From NCBI RefSeq assembly GCF_003350375.1, contig NZ_QQAR01000013.1, positions 1 through 64,000 on the forward strand: a DNA stretch of 64,000 bases. Reading direction: 5' to 3'. A program made the translations under genes and the position numbers. The first letter of the stretch is position 1, and each line of letters begins with the position of its first letter. The notes under the pieces were generated by a model. The model did no database searches. It saw only the letters and a list, made by a program, of their open reading frames with translations, and was not told the origin of the DNA. Below, piece by piece: positions 1 through 7,932 of this stretch. The stretch is from Flavobacterium sp. AG291 (GTDB lineage: Bacteria > Bacteroidota > Bacteroidia > Flavobacteriales > Flavobacteriaceae).

Positions 1-137
1 GCTGTTAGAAATAAAATAATCCATCGGGTTTTTGCGGTAATAAAAAACCAAACCTTTTATCAAAAAGATTTGGTTATATCATAGAAATCGAAATGACACT
101 CAGACCCACTTAGTCAGCTGTCAATTCGCTCTCAAAA

Positions 138-166
138 CTGTGAACTGTACACTGTCAACTGTAAAC
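138..166. repeat. short degenerate intergenic repeat
   Basis: Degenerate tandem copies of an aactgt-like hexamer lie just upstream of the hisS promoter. They resemble the cagttttcag-type repeat at 6173-6241. No function can be read from the sequence. Confidence 0.45.
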
Positions 167-171
167 TTTGT

Positions 172-179
172 TATCTTTG
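172..179 (+). promoter_or_regulatory. -7 promoter element of hisS
   Basis: TATCTTTG matches the Bacteroidota -7 consensus TAnnTTTG. It lies 20 bases before the hisS ATG, so the leader would be short. No convincing -33 element is visible. Confidence 0.6.
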
Positions 180-199
180 CATTCTAAATAATTTTAAAA

Positions 200-1624
200 A
201 TGGCAACAAAACCGGGAATTCCAAAAGGTACAAGAGATTTTTCACCCTCAGAGGTAGCTAAGCGTCAATATATTATAGGGGCGATAAAGCATCATTTTGA
301 GACTTTTGGTTTCCAGCCTATCGAAACACCTTCATTCGAGAATTCTGATACCCTTATGGGAAAATATGGTGAAGAAGGCGACAGGCTTATTTTTAAGATA
401 TTAAATTCGGGTAACTTTTTCTTCGATAAAAAGAAGCTGGAACTGCCTGAATCATTAGATGAACTGCTTGTAAATTCATCGGAGACCATTAATAAAGAGC
501 AGCTTATAGAGCTGAACAAGTTTACCGCCCGCATCTCTGAAAAAGCACTACGCTACGACCTTACCGTTCCGTTTGCACGTTATGTGGTTCAGCACCAAAA
601 CGATATTGAGTTTCCGTTTAAGCGTTACCAGATCCAGCCGGTATGGAGAGCAGACCGACCTCAAAAAGGACGTTTCAGAGAGTTTTACCAGTGCGATGCC
701 GATGTGGTAGGTTCTACATCGTTATGGCAGGAGGTAGAGCTGGTGCAGCTTTATGATAATGTATTCTCATCACTGGGGCTTAACGGTGCCGTGATTAAGA
801 TAAATAACCGCAAGGTACTAAGCGGTATTGCTGAAGTTATAGGTGCTAAAGACAAACTTATTGACTTTACCGTTGCCTTAGACAAGCTCGACAAAATAGG
901 TGAGGATGGCGTGAAAAAGGAAATGCTGGAGAAAGGCATTACCGAAGAGGCTATTGCCAAAGTGCAGCCGCTGTTTAACTTTACAGGAAGCATCAGTGAG
1001 AAGCTTGCCAAGCTGGAAGAACTTCTGGCTACTTCGGCAGAAGGCCTGAAAGGGGTAGAGGAGCTACGTTTTATCTGCGATAACGTTATGGCTATCGGTA
1101 TGAATAAATCGGAGCTTGACCTTGATGTTACCCTTGCCCGCGGACTGAATTACTACACCGGTGCCATATTTGAAGTTACAGCACCTAAAGAGGTGGCTAT
1201 GGGTTCTATAGGTGGTGGTGGCCGTTATGACGACCTTACGGGTATCTTCGGACTTAAGAACATGAGTGGTGTAGGTATCTCTTTTGGACTTGACCGTATT
1301 TACCTGGTGCTTGAGGAACTTAACCTGTTCCCTGATACGGTTACCGAGGCTACTAAGGTACTGTTCATTAACTTTGGTGATAAAGAGGCATTGTATTCTA
1401 TGAGAGCCATTGCAGCACTTAGGTCGGCTGGTATTAAAGCCGAGTTATATCCTGATGCCGCAAAACTGAATAAACAATTTACCCACGCCGACAGAAGGGG
1501 AATCCCGTTTGCCGTTTTATGCGGAGGCGAAGAGGTAGATACTGCTACTTATAAGATTAAGAACCTTGCTTCAGGTGAACAACAAACTGTTGACCTTGAT
1601 GAACTGATTACAAGGTTGGGCTAA
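200..1624 (+). CDS. hisS: histidine--tRNA ligase
   Basis: Charges tRNA-His with histidine in the cytoplasm. It is a class II synthetase. Motif 2 is seen around residues 159-168 ([10 protein letters not shown]), the histidine-specific loop ARGLNYYTG starts near residue 312, a GGGGRYDDL stretch is near 338, and motif 3 ([10 protein letters not shown]) is near 356-365. A C-terminal anticodon-binding domain follows (about 380-474). At 474 residues it is slightly longer than the E. coli enzyme, as is common in Bacteroidota. The ATG is preceded by a TAnnTTTG promoter. The gene is monocistronic; the repeat-flanked GIY-YIG unit follows directly. Confidence 0.97.
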   Translation: MATKPGIPKGTRDFSPSEVAKRQYIIGAIKHHFETFGFQPIETPSFENSDTLMGKYGEEGDRLIFKILNSGNFFFDKKKLELPESLDELLVNSSETINKEQLIELNKFTARISEKALRYDLTVPFARYVVQHQNDIEFPFKRYQIQPVWRADRPQKGRFREFYQCDADVVGSTSLWQEVELVQLYDNVFSSLGLNGAVIKINNRKVLSGIAEVIGAKDKLIDFTVALDKLDKIGEDGVKKEMLEKGITEEAIAKVQPLFNFTGSISEKLAKLEELLATSAEGLKGVEELRFICDNVMAIGMNKSELDLDVTLARGLNYYTGAIFEVTAPKEVAMGSIGGGGRYDDLTGIFGLKNMSGVGISFGLDRIYLVLEELNLFPDTVTEATKVLFINFGDKEALYSMRAIAALRSAGIKAELYPDAAKLNKQFTHADRRGIPFAVLCGGEEVDTATYKIKNLASGEQQTVDLDELITRLG

Positions 1625-1654
1625 GGGGCTCACCCTCTCTTCACCAATGAGATA

Positions 1655-1775
1655 GATAGCTTCGTCGTACCTCCCTGCCTTTGCCGGCAGGCAGGCTCGC
1701 AATTACGTAAAACGTTGAATATATATGAACCATATCGTCATTGCGAGCGTAACGCAGTGGAGTGCGGCAATCTAA
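1655..1775. repeat. left copy of the palindromic repeat unit
   Basis: The first half-element is at 1655-1706 and contains a 22-base GC-rich core (1675-1696) that is itself palindromic (cctgcc...ggcagg). The inverted second half is at 1736-1773. The unit aligns with 2090-2209 over nearly its full length, including the spacer. Confidence 0.85.
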
Positions 1776-1791
1776 AAAATTATATGTTATT

Positions 1792-2091
1792 GTGAAATCG
1801 GGATTTGTCTATATACTTACCAACAATACCAATACAACATTATATGTTGGTGTAACTTCTGAATTATATGAACGAGTAAAACAACATAAACAAAAATTTT
1901 ATCCAAAATGTTTTACCGCTAAATATAATCTGCATAAGCTAGTATATTTTGAACAATATCAAATGATTGGAGATGCTATCGGGCGGGAAAAACAATTAAA
2001 AGCGGGTTCAAGGAAAAAGAAAATAGAATTAATTGAGAGTATTAATTCTGAGTGGAAAGATCTGTATTTTGAAAGTTTAGATATCTTTTAG
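1792..2091 (+). CDS. GIY-YIG nuclease domain protein
   Basis: A single-domain GIY-YIG protein of 99 residues, in the size range of the YhbQ/UPF0213-type stand-alone domains. With the GTG start at 1792, the GIY and YIG equivalents are VYI (6-8) and YVG (18-20). The catalytic arginine is probably R28, and the metal-binding glutamate probably E66 in REKQLK. An in-frame GTG at 1762 would add ten residues but lies inside the upstream repeat, and the family usually begins MKxGFVYIL, so 1792 is preferred. The stop codon overlaps the first bases of the downstream repeat. The gene is more AT-rich than hisS. The intact active site suggests a functional nuclease; its substrate is unknown, with the flanking palindromes an obvious candidate. 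Confidence 0.85.
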   Translation: MKSGFVYILTNNTNTTLYVGVTSELYERVKQHKQKFYPKCFTAKYNLHKLVYFEQYQMIGDAIGREKQLKAGSRKKKIELIESINSEWKDLYFESLDIF

Positions 2092-2209
2092 ATTGCTTCG
2101 TCGTACCTCCCTGCCTTTGCCGGCAGGCAGGCTCGCAATGACGGAAAATGTTGAATATATGCACCACATCGTCATTGCGAGCGTAACGCAGTGGAGCGCG
2201 GCAATCTAA
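2090..2209. repeat. right copy of the palindromic repeat unit
   Basis: Direct repeat of 1655-1775. The first half is at 2090-2143 and includes the same 22-base GC-rich core; the inverted second half is at 2170-2207. It begins inside the stop codon of the GIY-YIG gene. Confidence 0.85.
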
Positions 2210-2218
2210 AATTTAAAG

Positions 2219-2272
2219 AGATTGCTTCGTAATGCCTCCCTGCCTATGCCGGCAGGCAGGCTCGAAATGACG
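2219..2272. repeat. extra half unit of the palindromic repeat
   Basis: A third, diverged copy of the first half-element (gattgcttcg ... ctcgaaatgacg) with the GC-rich core retained. No inverted partner follows it. Confidence 0.8.
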
Positions 2273-2314
2273 GAAAACTACAAATGGAATGGCAAAGATG
2301 ACTTAATAAAAAAC

Positions 2315-2350
2315 AAACCCCGCCAGTTGCGATGGCGGGGTTTCAGTTTT
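2315..2350. terminator. bidirectional intrinsic terminator
   Basis: Eleven-base arms (aaaccccgcca / tggcggggttt) around a 7-base loop, with T-rich sequence on both sides. It would end the minus-strand gene at 2372 and any plus-strand transcript through the GIY-YIG unit. Confidence 0.85.
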
Positions 2351-2371
2351 TTAAAGTAAAGGTGATGACTG

Positions 2372-2605
2372 TTACTGCAGCGTACTGTCAGTATGGATGT
2401 AGCTTCTCACTACGTTTCCGGTGTTGTCCTGACGGATCTCTACACCAAGGATCTCGAATGGGCGCTCAATCTGATTGCCATTGAAGTCCAGGTAATCCAT
2501 TACCAGTTCATCAAAGCTATCCGGGTGAAGCGAAATTGCTACACTGTCGGTAAGCTCGTTTTCCAAAATGTAATTACGCATAGCGTCAAAAGTAATTTTC
2601 TCCAT
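2372..2605 (-). CDS. small hypothetical protein, paralog of 30101 and 30349
   Basis: A 77-residue acidic, soluble protein with no signal peptide and no recognised family. It shares a layout with two proteins near 30 kb: a short N-terminal helix, then an ILEN-x-L motif (here YILENELTDS), an LHP-x-x-(F/Y)-D motif at about 27-33, an FEILGV segment near 50, and a variable acidic tail. A CAAAACTA at 2644-2651 is TAGTTTTG on the minus strand, a good -7 element about 38 bases upstream. Function unknown. Confidence 0.75.
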   Translation of the reverse strand: MEKITFDAMRNYILENELTDSVAISLHPDSFDELVMDYLDFNGNQIERPFEILGVEIRQDNTGNVVRSYIHTDSTLQ

Positions 2606-2770
2606 GTTATAGTGTTTAGGTTTGATAAAAATAATTATTTCATCAAAACTAAAGCTATATGAAATGTTAAAAAAATTAACTTTAACAATTGTAAGATTGC
2701 AACGACAGGTATTTATACACTAAATCTGACTAAATGTTACAAATATGTTAAAAGCAAATAATCTGTGTTA

Positions 2771-3355
2771 TTAATTTTTGCTTGTTCTGACTTTAAAATG
2801 AAAAGTTCCCGTAATTGGCTTTATATTTTGCGAATTCCCTAATTCGTATGCATGCATTGCATAGCGGCATTTTACCTTAAAAACAGCATTATTTGGTTCA
2901 CTTCCAATATATTGAATAGCTACCACTTCGTTGTAGTCGTCGGCGCCAAATCCCAGTGAACTTATCAGGTAAGTAGCCGATCCTTGTGTTATCGGCAATT
3001 TCTGAGAAAACTCAAATGGGTTCACATTGTCGCCATAGCCCGTTATAGCGTACTTTTTCAGGTTTCCGGGGGCTACCATAGCCGAACTGTCTACAGGTAT
3101 AGAGAAGTAAAATGTTTCTTTGGTCGATGCTGAGGTTGCCGACACTGCATTTGCGGATTCGCTAACGGCAAAGCCATAAAGGTCGAGTTGTTCACAATTT
3201 ATGAATTGTTCCCAGTCGGGTGTTTTAAAACTCATGTGCAGCGTATTGCTCACTTCTCCGTTGCCGGGGTTATTGCCGTTATTTACATTGTCTTCGTCTG
3301 AACCCGAGCAGGCAAACAGCATAAAACAGGCGGCAGATAGTAAAAATGCTTTCAT
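2771..3355 (-). CDS. hypothetical lipoprotein
   Basis: A 194-residue protein with a lipoprotein signal: a hydrophobic N-terminus ending in the lipobox LFAC (Cys16). A serine/aspartate/asparagine/glycine-rich linker (about residues 17-36) follows, then a predicted beta-rich domain. In Bacteroidota an SxxD/E-type stretch after the cysteine often accompanies export to the cell surface; the SGSDED here fits that loosely. No family recognised. The next lipoprotein gene (3434) lies upstream on the same strand, 78 bases away. Confidence 0.75.
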   Translation of the reverse strand: MKAFLLSAACFMLFACSGSDEDNVNNGNNPGNGEVSNTLHMSFKTPDWEQFINCEQLDLYGFAVSESANAVSATSASTKETFYFSIPVDSSAMVAPGNLKKYAITGYGDNVNPFEFSQKLPITQGSATYLISSLGFGADDYNEVVAIQYIGSEPNNAVFKVKCRYAMHAYELGNSQNIKPITGTFHFKVRTSKN

Positions 3356-3433
3356 AATAAAAAAGGTTTACGTGTAATAATTGTAAAATTACCACATGTA
3401 AACCTCCTGTAAAATCCCTATTTTCAGGTATTT

Positions 3434-4051
3434 TTATCTGAAGTCGATGATATTGCCCTCGCCCTTATCACCAGATTTTGGCGTTTTGTCGGAGGCAAGT
3501 TTCCAGTCAATATTTGGGTATTTCTTTTTCAGTTCGGCAAGGTCGCGATCATAACGGTCATATACTACAATTCGGGGGTCACCCGGCTGGGCAAAGTCGT
3601 TATAAGAGAGTTCGCCCAGATAGGTAATCTCACCTTTTTTTATCTCAAACGGAATACCGTACGTCTTGCTGAAGTTTACATTACCCATAGAGCCCAGGCC
3701 ACTAAGTACCGTATGCTGGTTAAAGCTGTATTTACCCGGAGCGCGCTCAATAACGAACAGGTAGGTTTTGCCATCGGCAAAATCGCCTGTAAAGGCACGG
3801 TCATTTTTTTCATTACGGGCTTTTACCTCAATCTTGCCCTCATTCTTTTTAACGAACTTTTTATCGTCAGATGCAGGCTTATACAAAAAGCGGTAAATAT
3901 CATTTCGGGGTACGTCGCCCTCAAAAGTAATGGTACCCACTGCAAGTCCGTTTTCTGATGTTGAAGAGAAAGCTTCGGCAGGCTTATCAGCCGTTCCCGA
4001 TTTGCATCCTATAATAAGTAACAGGATAGGAAGGATATATAGTGTTTTCAT
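3434..4051 (-). CDS. hypothetical lipoprotein
   Basis: A 205-residue protein with an N-terminal lipobox (LLIIGC, Cys16), so probably membrane anchored. The body is beta-rich with charged loops and a lysine-rich C-terminus. No known domain recognised. A TAACTTTG -7 element is present on the minus strand at 4083-4090, about 32 bases before the start codon. It may be co-transcribed with the lipoprotein gene at 2771. Confidence 0.75.
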   Translation of the reverse strand: MKTLYILPILLLIIGCKSGTADKPAEAFSSTSENGLAVGTITFEGDVPRNDIYRFLYKPASDDKKFVKKNEGKIEVKARNEKNDRAFTGDFADGKTYLFVIERAPGKYSFNQHTVLSGLGSMGNVNFSKTYGIPFEIKKGEITYLGELSYNDFAQPGDPRIVVYDRYDRDLAELKKKYPNIDWKLASDKTPKSGDKGEGNIIDFR

Positions 4052-4085
4052 GTAAATTATGTTGATACCGTAAAGATAAGAACAA

Positions 4086-4122
4086 AGTTAGAAAGTGATA
4101 AAGTTGTAAAGTGATAAAGTTT
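4086..4122. repeat. degenerate AAAGTGATAAAGT-type repeat
   Basis: Three imperfect copies of an aaagtgataaagtt-like motif in the intergenic region. Similar low-complexity degenerate repeats occur elsewhere in the window. Confidence 0.4.
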
Positions 4123-4139
4123 TGGCTGTTGGTTAGCTT

Positions 4140-4166
4140 CCTGCAAGGTTTTTAAAACCTTGTAGG
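4140..4166. repeat. 27-base palindrome
   Basis: An inverted repeat (cctgcaaggtt ... aaccttgtagg, one mismatch) in the space between divergent genes. There is no T-tract, so it is not an obvious terminator; it looks like an interspersed palindromic element. Confidence 0.55.
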
Positions 4167-4184
4167 TATACTTGCATAAAAAAC

Positions 4185-4192
4185 TATATTTG
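4185..4192 (+). promoter_or_regulatory. -7 promoter element
   Basis: TATATTTG matches TAnnTTTG and lies 22 bases before the ATG at 4215. Confidence 0.55.
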
Positions 4193-4214
4193 TATAACAC
4201 CAACTTACCTTACA

Positions 4215-4424
4215 ATGAAAAAACTACTCCTTTTAGCCTGTTTTGTTTCCCTTACTTCGTTTTATACCGAAACCGATGTGTACCTGTGCAATACCAAAGG
4301 AGGTAAGAAATACCATTTTACCAAAGATTGCCAGGGACTGCGCAACTGCCAGGGCGAAATAATTAAAGTAACCCTTACCGAAGCCAAAGAGAAAGGTAAA
4401 ACTATTTGTGGGTATGAGGATTAA
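4215..4424 (+). CDS. small secreted cysteine-containing protein
   Basis: A 69-residue protein with a signal peptide (MKKLLLLACFVSLTSF). The mature part has four cysteines in the pattern C-x13-C-x5-C-x18-C together with a conserved-looking KKYHF stretch. The histidine and spaced cysteines could bind a metal or form disulfides. I recognise similar short secreted proteins in flavobacteria but no named function. The next gene starts inside its 3' end. Confidence 0.7.
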   Translation: MKKLLLLACFVSLTSFYTETDVYLCNTKGGKKYHFTKDCQGLRNCQGEIIKVTLTEAKEKGKTICGYED

Positions 4425-4818
4425 CACAATCTATTCAAAATGGTCATTAATATTGATAATTACGGCGTTATTGTCGCTGTGTATTATCAATTATCTGCAC
4501 TTTTCAATATATGGCTTTCTCTTTAAAGAACCATTTTTGATCAATGTGTTTTTATCTTTTGTTATTGCAGTTGAAGTATTTACAGGCTTAAGTCCAAACA
4601 GGATTTTAAAGAACATATCCTATATACTGACAATAATTTTATGTGGGTGTGTTTTTCTATGTTCGTTAATTTATATAGTTCCTTTTTTGATGATGTTTGC
4701 AGGACATCGAGAAATAATGTCTATACTATATATTATTCTGTTTCTGAATAGTGGTGTTCTTGCCTTTAGTGCAGGGGTTAGTTGGTTAAGGTTGTATACA
4801 CGTGCAGATGAGTGTTAG
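4414..4818 (+). CDS. hypothetical integral membrane protein
   Basis: A 134-residue, strongly hydrophobic protein with about four predicted transmembrane segments. The ATG at 4414 is preferred over a GTG at 4408; either overlaps the end of the preceding gene, suggesting translational coupling. No family recognised. Confidence 0.6.
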   Translation: MRINTIYSKWSLILIITALLSLCIINYLHFSIYGFLFKEPFLINVFLSFVIAVEVFTGLSPNRILKNISYILTIILCGCVFLCSLIYIVPFLMMFAGHREIMSILYIILFLNSGVLAFSAGVSWLRLYTRADEC

Positions 4819-4831
4819 TAGGATATAAAAA

Positions 4832-5026
4832 TTATATCTGATACAGTTCTGAGAGATAATAGATTTGTTTTTCGGTATAAATCTCTTCATTTCGTCCTTT
4901 GTCATGAGAGCAGGTATAGGTAGTTTTGCCGCCTGTCTCGTGGTTTATTTTCCATACAAACAAAGCTATTTTGTTACCAAACTGTCCTGCGCGGTATACC
5001 TCGTCGTTAATGCTAAACTTTTTCAT
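4832..5026 (-). CDS. small hypothetical protein
   Basis: A 64-residue soluble protein, MKKFSINDEV at the N-terminus, with no signal peptide. It has the look of a small SH3-like beta barrel (a charged opening similar to a GDEV motif, then alternating short strands), but this is only an impression. It is convergent with 4414. Confidence 0.55.
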   Translation of the reverse strand: MKKFSINDEVYRAGQFGNKIALFVWKINHETGGKTTYTCSHDKGRNEEIYTEKQIYYLSELYQI

Positions 5027-5146
5027 TTTTAAGTATTTACGCTAAAGGTAGGTATAATAAATCCCGAAACTGGGGTAAAAGTGATTTATATCTTAAACAT
5101 TACGTTTGGTCAATCTTTTAAAGTTTACCCGAAACGTTAGATTACG

Positions 5147-5154
5147 TATATTTG
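5147..5154 (+). promoter_or_regulatory. -7 promoter element of the DUF1648 pair
   Basis: TATATTTG matches TAnnTTTG, 17 bases before the ATG at 5172. A gTTTa about 20 bases further upstream may serve as the -33 element. Confidence 0.55.
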
Positions 5155-5171
5155 TATAGCAAATCAACACC

Positions 5172-5666
5172 ATGAATACCCGCCCTGAAATTAAGATAAA
5201 GCCCACCCGTACCGATACGATTCTTGAAGCTATAGGTTATATTGGCCTTGCTGCTTTATGGATATTTGTAATAGTGATGTATTACAAACTTCCTGATGTA
5301 GTTCCTACGCACTTTAACCTTGCCGGAGAGGCTGATGGTTTTGGTAATAAAAAAACAAGTTTCTTTTTACCTATTATTGCAACGGTTCAGTTTTTGGTAT
5401 TGAGCGCAATTCAGCAAAATCCGGAGCAGTTTAATTATACGGTAACTATAACGCCCGAAAATGCCGAAAGGCAATATGCCAATGCAGTAAGGATGATACG
5501 TGCGCTAAGAGTAATGCTCGTAGTATTGTTTCTTGTAATAGAGATATATTCCGATAAAGAGTATATCGGGCTGGACTTCAGTAATTATTTGCTTACTCCA
5601 TTGTTGTTGGGCATAATGGTAGTGCCTATGAGTTATTTTATAATTAAATCGTATCGCCAGCGCTAA
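5172..5666 (+). CDS. DUF1648 domain membrane protein (copy 1)
   Basis: A 164-residue protein with four predicted transmembrane segments. The motif VPTHFNLAGEADGFGNK (about residues 45-61) is the hallmark of DUF1648, the N-terminal part of SdpI-like immunity or signal proteins. The N-terminal cytoplasmic segment IKIKPTRTDTILEA is shared with the next gene. No SdpI C-terminal domain is present. It is the first gene of a tandem pair separated by two bases. Confidence 0.75.
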   Translation: MNTRPEIKIKPTRTDTILEAIGYIGLAALWIFVIVMYYKLPDVVPTHFNLAGEADGFGNKKTSFFLPIIATVQFLVLSAIQQNPEQFNYTVTITPENAERQYANAVRMIRALRVMLVVLFLVIEIYSDKEYIGLDFSNYLLTPLLLGIMVVPMSYFIIKSYRQR

Positions 5667-5668
5667 CC

Positions 5669-6172
5669 ATGAATAGTAAAGACCGCCCGAGAATTAAGAT
5701 ACAACCCACCCGTTTTGATATTGCAGTTGAGGTTTTTGCCTGGACGGCACTTGCCCTTTTATGGGTCTATGTCACTATGCAGTATCCAAACCTGCCCGAA
5801 ATTGTGCCTACCCATTTTGGTATTGGAGGCAAAGCCGATGCATGGGGCAGTAAAGATTCGGTGTTTTTTGGGCCTGCTATTGCTACGGTACTGGTTATAG
5901 GTATGAGTATATTGCAGCGGTATCCTTATAAGTTCAATTATATGGAGGAGATTACCCTTGAGAATGCCGAACGCCAGTATGCTATTGGTGTGCGTATGAT
6001 AAGAGTACTAAAAACATGCATAGCGATACTCTTTATTATAATAGAGTATACTACCGGTGCAGCCGCTATGCAGGATGATAAGGTAGATATGAAGTGGTTT
6101 TTTTTAGGTATCTTTTTACTGATACAGTTGCCTGTATTCTACTTTTTGACAAAAATGCTGAATAAGAAGTAG
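5669..6172 (+). CDS. DUF1648 domain membrane protein (copy 2)
   Basis: A 167-residue paralog of the preceding gene. It has the same N-terminus (IKIQPTRFD), the same VPTHFGIGGKADAWGSK motif and the same ENAERQYA...RMIR segment. It starts two bases after the previous stop codon, so the two are co-translated. The pair may form a heteromeric membrane complex; function unknown. Confidence 0.75.
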   Translation: MNSKDRPRIKIQPTRFDIAVEVFAWTALALLWVYVTMQYPNLPEIVPTHFGIGGKADAWGSKDSVFFGPAIATVLVIGMSILQRYPYKFNYMEEITLENAERQYAIGVRMIRVLKTCIAILFIIIEYTTGAAAMQDDKVDMKWFFLGIFLLIQLPVFYFLTKMLNKK

Positions 6173-6241
6173 TGTTCAGTTTTCAGTTTTCAGTTTTCAG
6201 TGTTCAAAAATGCTTACTGACCACTGATCACTGCCAACTGA
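6173..6241. repeat. tandem TTTTCAG heptamer repeat
   Basis: Three to four tandem copies of cagtttt, followed by degenerate tgttca/ctgatca-like copies, fill the space between two convergent genes. No T-tract hairpin is present here, so how the convergent transcripts end is unclear. Confidence 0.6.
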
Positions 6242-6242
6242 T

Positions 6243-6896
6243 TTATTCCTCCGTCAACACAAAATCCTTATTTCCCGGTTTAAAGTAATCGTCGGCAGCC
6301 TTGCCAAAGTTTTGCATGGTGGTATAATTAAATATACCGCCTACCACGGCACCTACACCAAATGGAATGAGCCTTCCCAGTGCGGCACCGCCACGTTTAG
6401 AGCCATATTTAGCAGCAATTTTTCGGGCTACTCTCTGACGCATTTTGTTTTGGATTCGTTCGGTAATATGCCTGTCAAAATGCCCTGCAGTAAGTTTGTC
6501 GCCTTTGCTGTGTGCCGCCTTTTCGGGAACTACCACACCTGCCCAAATGCCCAGTACTACAGTAAACTCATCTTCAAAATCATGTTGAATATCTTTATCA
6601 TAAATCAAGCCGATGGCATAGGCAGTAGAAGCCATCCAGCGCAACATCAGCACAATGTCGGCTGAAATTGCTCCTGTTTCGATTGCTATCTGGGATAGTG
6701 TTCCCAAGCCGGGAATGGCTCCGGGCAGGGCCGTTACCGCACCAACCGAGGCATATTTATTACGTGTCTTTTTAATATATAATCTGGAAAGCTCATGAGG
6801 TGTTTTTCCGGGATTAGCAAACCGCAGCTTACGCACTTCGGTATGTATCTCGTGAAAGTGGGGCATAACCTTTACTATGAGCTGGTGCAGATCCAT
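6243..6896 (-). CDS. EcsC family protein
   Basis: A 217-residue protein. The glycine/alanine-rich hydrophobic segments (SVGAVTALPGAIPGLGTL near residue 50, and GRLIPFGVGAVVGGIFNYTT near 180) match the EcsC family (PF12787), whose members are membrane associated and often adjoin transporters. No neighbour here suggests a partner. It is transcribed alone on the minus strand. Role unknown. Confidence 0.7.
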   Translation of the reverse strand: MDLHQLIVKVMPHFHEIHTEVRKLRFANPGKTPHELSRLYIKKTRNKYASVGAVTALPGAIPGLGTLSQIAIETGAISADIVLMLRWMASTAYAIGLIYDKDIQHDFEDEFTVVLGIWAGVVVPEKAAHSKGDKLTAGHFDRHITERIQNKMRQRVARKIAAKYGSKRGGAALGRLIPFGVGAVVGGIFNYTTMQNFGKAADDYFKPGNKDFVLTEE

Positions 6897-6983
6897 ATTT
6901 AATTGAAATTTTAGAATTGAGATGTGGGATATATGATTTTGGATATCAGTATTTTAATATAAAGATAGCTATAAAAAGTAAAA

Positions 6984-7015
6984 GCGGGCCTTGTGAGCCC
7001 GCCCCCTTTTATGAT
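6984..7015 (-). terminator. GC-rich hairpin, probable terminator
   Basis: Arms gcgggc / gcccgc flank a 7-base loop. T-rich sequence follows on the minus strand, so it probably ends the transcript of the gene at 7162, leaving a 3' UTR of about 160 bases. Confidence 0.55.
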
Positions 7016-7161
7016 CATCGTGATTTATCTTTCGTCCCCCAACTCCAGATAAGACGACCACAATTGGCCTGTTTCCAAAATAATTTTGAATGGTGTAAAA
7101 ATACAACAATCCTGTGAGATGTAAATACCTATTAGTAGGTATTTTATTGTAAAAGTGACCT

Positions 7162-7437
7162 TTAGTGCTTTAAATCGAAGATAACAGGGTATTTAGCTAA
7201 ATATTTTTCTAATAACAGCCCTTGTTTAAAACTTAATTTCCAGAGAATTTTATTGGTAGCGACATCATACCATAGTTCTACATAAAAATTATGAATAGCA
7301 TAAAGCAGCTTTCGTACTTTTCCATCAATACAGGCATCGATAAGCACGCCATCATTCCATAGTATACGGTATTGTTCGTTGTCGTTCAGTTGTTTATATT
7401 CGTATAATTTCATATTCCCAAATGGTTTCTTCGTCAT
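7162..7437 (-). CDS. hypothetical protein
   Basis: A 91-residue soluble protein. An internal ATG (residue 9, MKLYEYKQL) is an equally plausible start. It has several aromatic beta-strand-like stretches (FYVELWYDVATNKILWKLSF) and no signal peptide. Not recognised. Confidence 0.6.
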   Translation of the reverse strand: MTKKPFGNMKLYEYKQLNDNEQYRILWNDGVLIDACIDGKVRKLLYAIHNFYVELWYDVATNKILWKLSFKQGLLLEKYLAKYPVIFDLKH

Positions 7438-7618
7438 ACATCATTTTCTATACTAATAGCAACGCCGGTAAGTTGCGTTATATTATACACATTTGCGGGG
7501 GAAGGCAGTACTGCAAATATAACGTTTTAAAAATTAAGGGTTTATTAGTATTTGGTTAGCAAATTTTGTGATTTGCATTACGGAACTTGCAGTATGTAAA
7601 ATATAAACCGCTTCCACC

Positions 7619-7840
7619 ATGAAACTACTGCTTATTTTGCCCAACTTAGTGCTTATTGCCGTATCGGGCATTAATCTGTATAATGAACTCAATACCGGCA
7701 GATTGAACAACAACCTTGCGGTAACCGTGCTGCATTTTTCGGTGCTTATTATGTGTGTAGTGTTTGTTGGCCTTATTATCAGGTCGATGTTTAAGGTTGT
7801 AGAGACTAATGAAGAAGAATTGTACTATCAGCCAAGATAA
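7619..7840 (+). CDS. small two-helix membrane protein
   Basis: A 73-residue protein with two predicted transmembrane helices (about 3-20 and 37-58) and an acidic C-terminal tail. No family recognised. A terminator follows at 7897. Confidence 0.55.
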   Translation: MKLLLILPNLVLIAVSGINLYNELNTGRLNNNLAVTVLHFSVLIMCVVFVGLIIRSMFKVVETNEEELYYQPR

Positions 7841-7896
7841 GATTGTTTAATCCTATTACTGTAACGAGCTGTTTTTGCAGCCACTCTATATAAACG

Positions 7897-7928
7897 TCCC
7901 CGTTAGCGATGCTGATGGGGATTTTTTT
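7897..7928 (+). terminator. intrinsic terminator
   Basis: tcccc / gggga arms with an inner agc/gct stem, followed by seven T. It ends the transcript of the 7619 gene. Confidence 0.7.
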
Positions 7929-7932
7929 AAAG

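Larger units (their letters stand above)
1655..2272. mobile_element. repeat-flanked GIY-YIG unit (putative mobile or repeat-linked element)
   Basis: A GIY-YIG gene is bracketed by two directly repeated units of about 120 bases (1655-1775 and 2090-2209), followed by a further half unit (2219-2272). Each unit consists of two inverted half-elements. The left half begins gattgc and ends ctcgcaatgacg; the right half begins cgtcattgcgag and ends gcaatct. A near-identical AT-rich spacer containing gttgaatata separates them. Repeat, gene, repeat, half repeat is the whole content between hisS and the next gene. Mobility is inferred, not shown: no target-site duplication was identified. Confidence 0.55.

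Noticed and set aside
60..110. Possible diverged copy of the GIY-YIG-associated repeat (cgaaatgacac)
   Set aside because: Only about ten bases match, and the partner end gattgc is missing.
7126..7144. Small hairpin tacctattagtaggta upstream of 7162
   Set aside because: Low stability, AT-rich, not followed by a clear T-tract; left uncalled.
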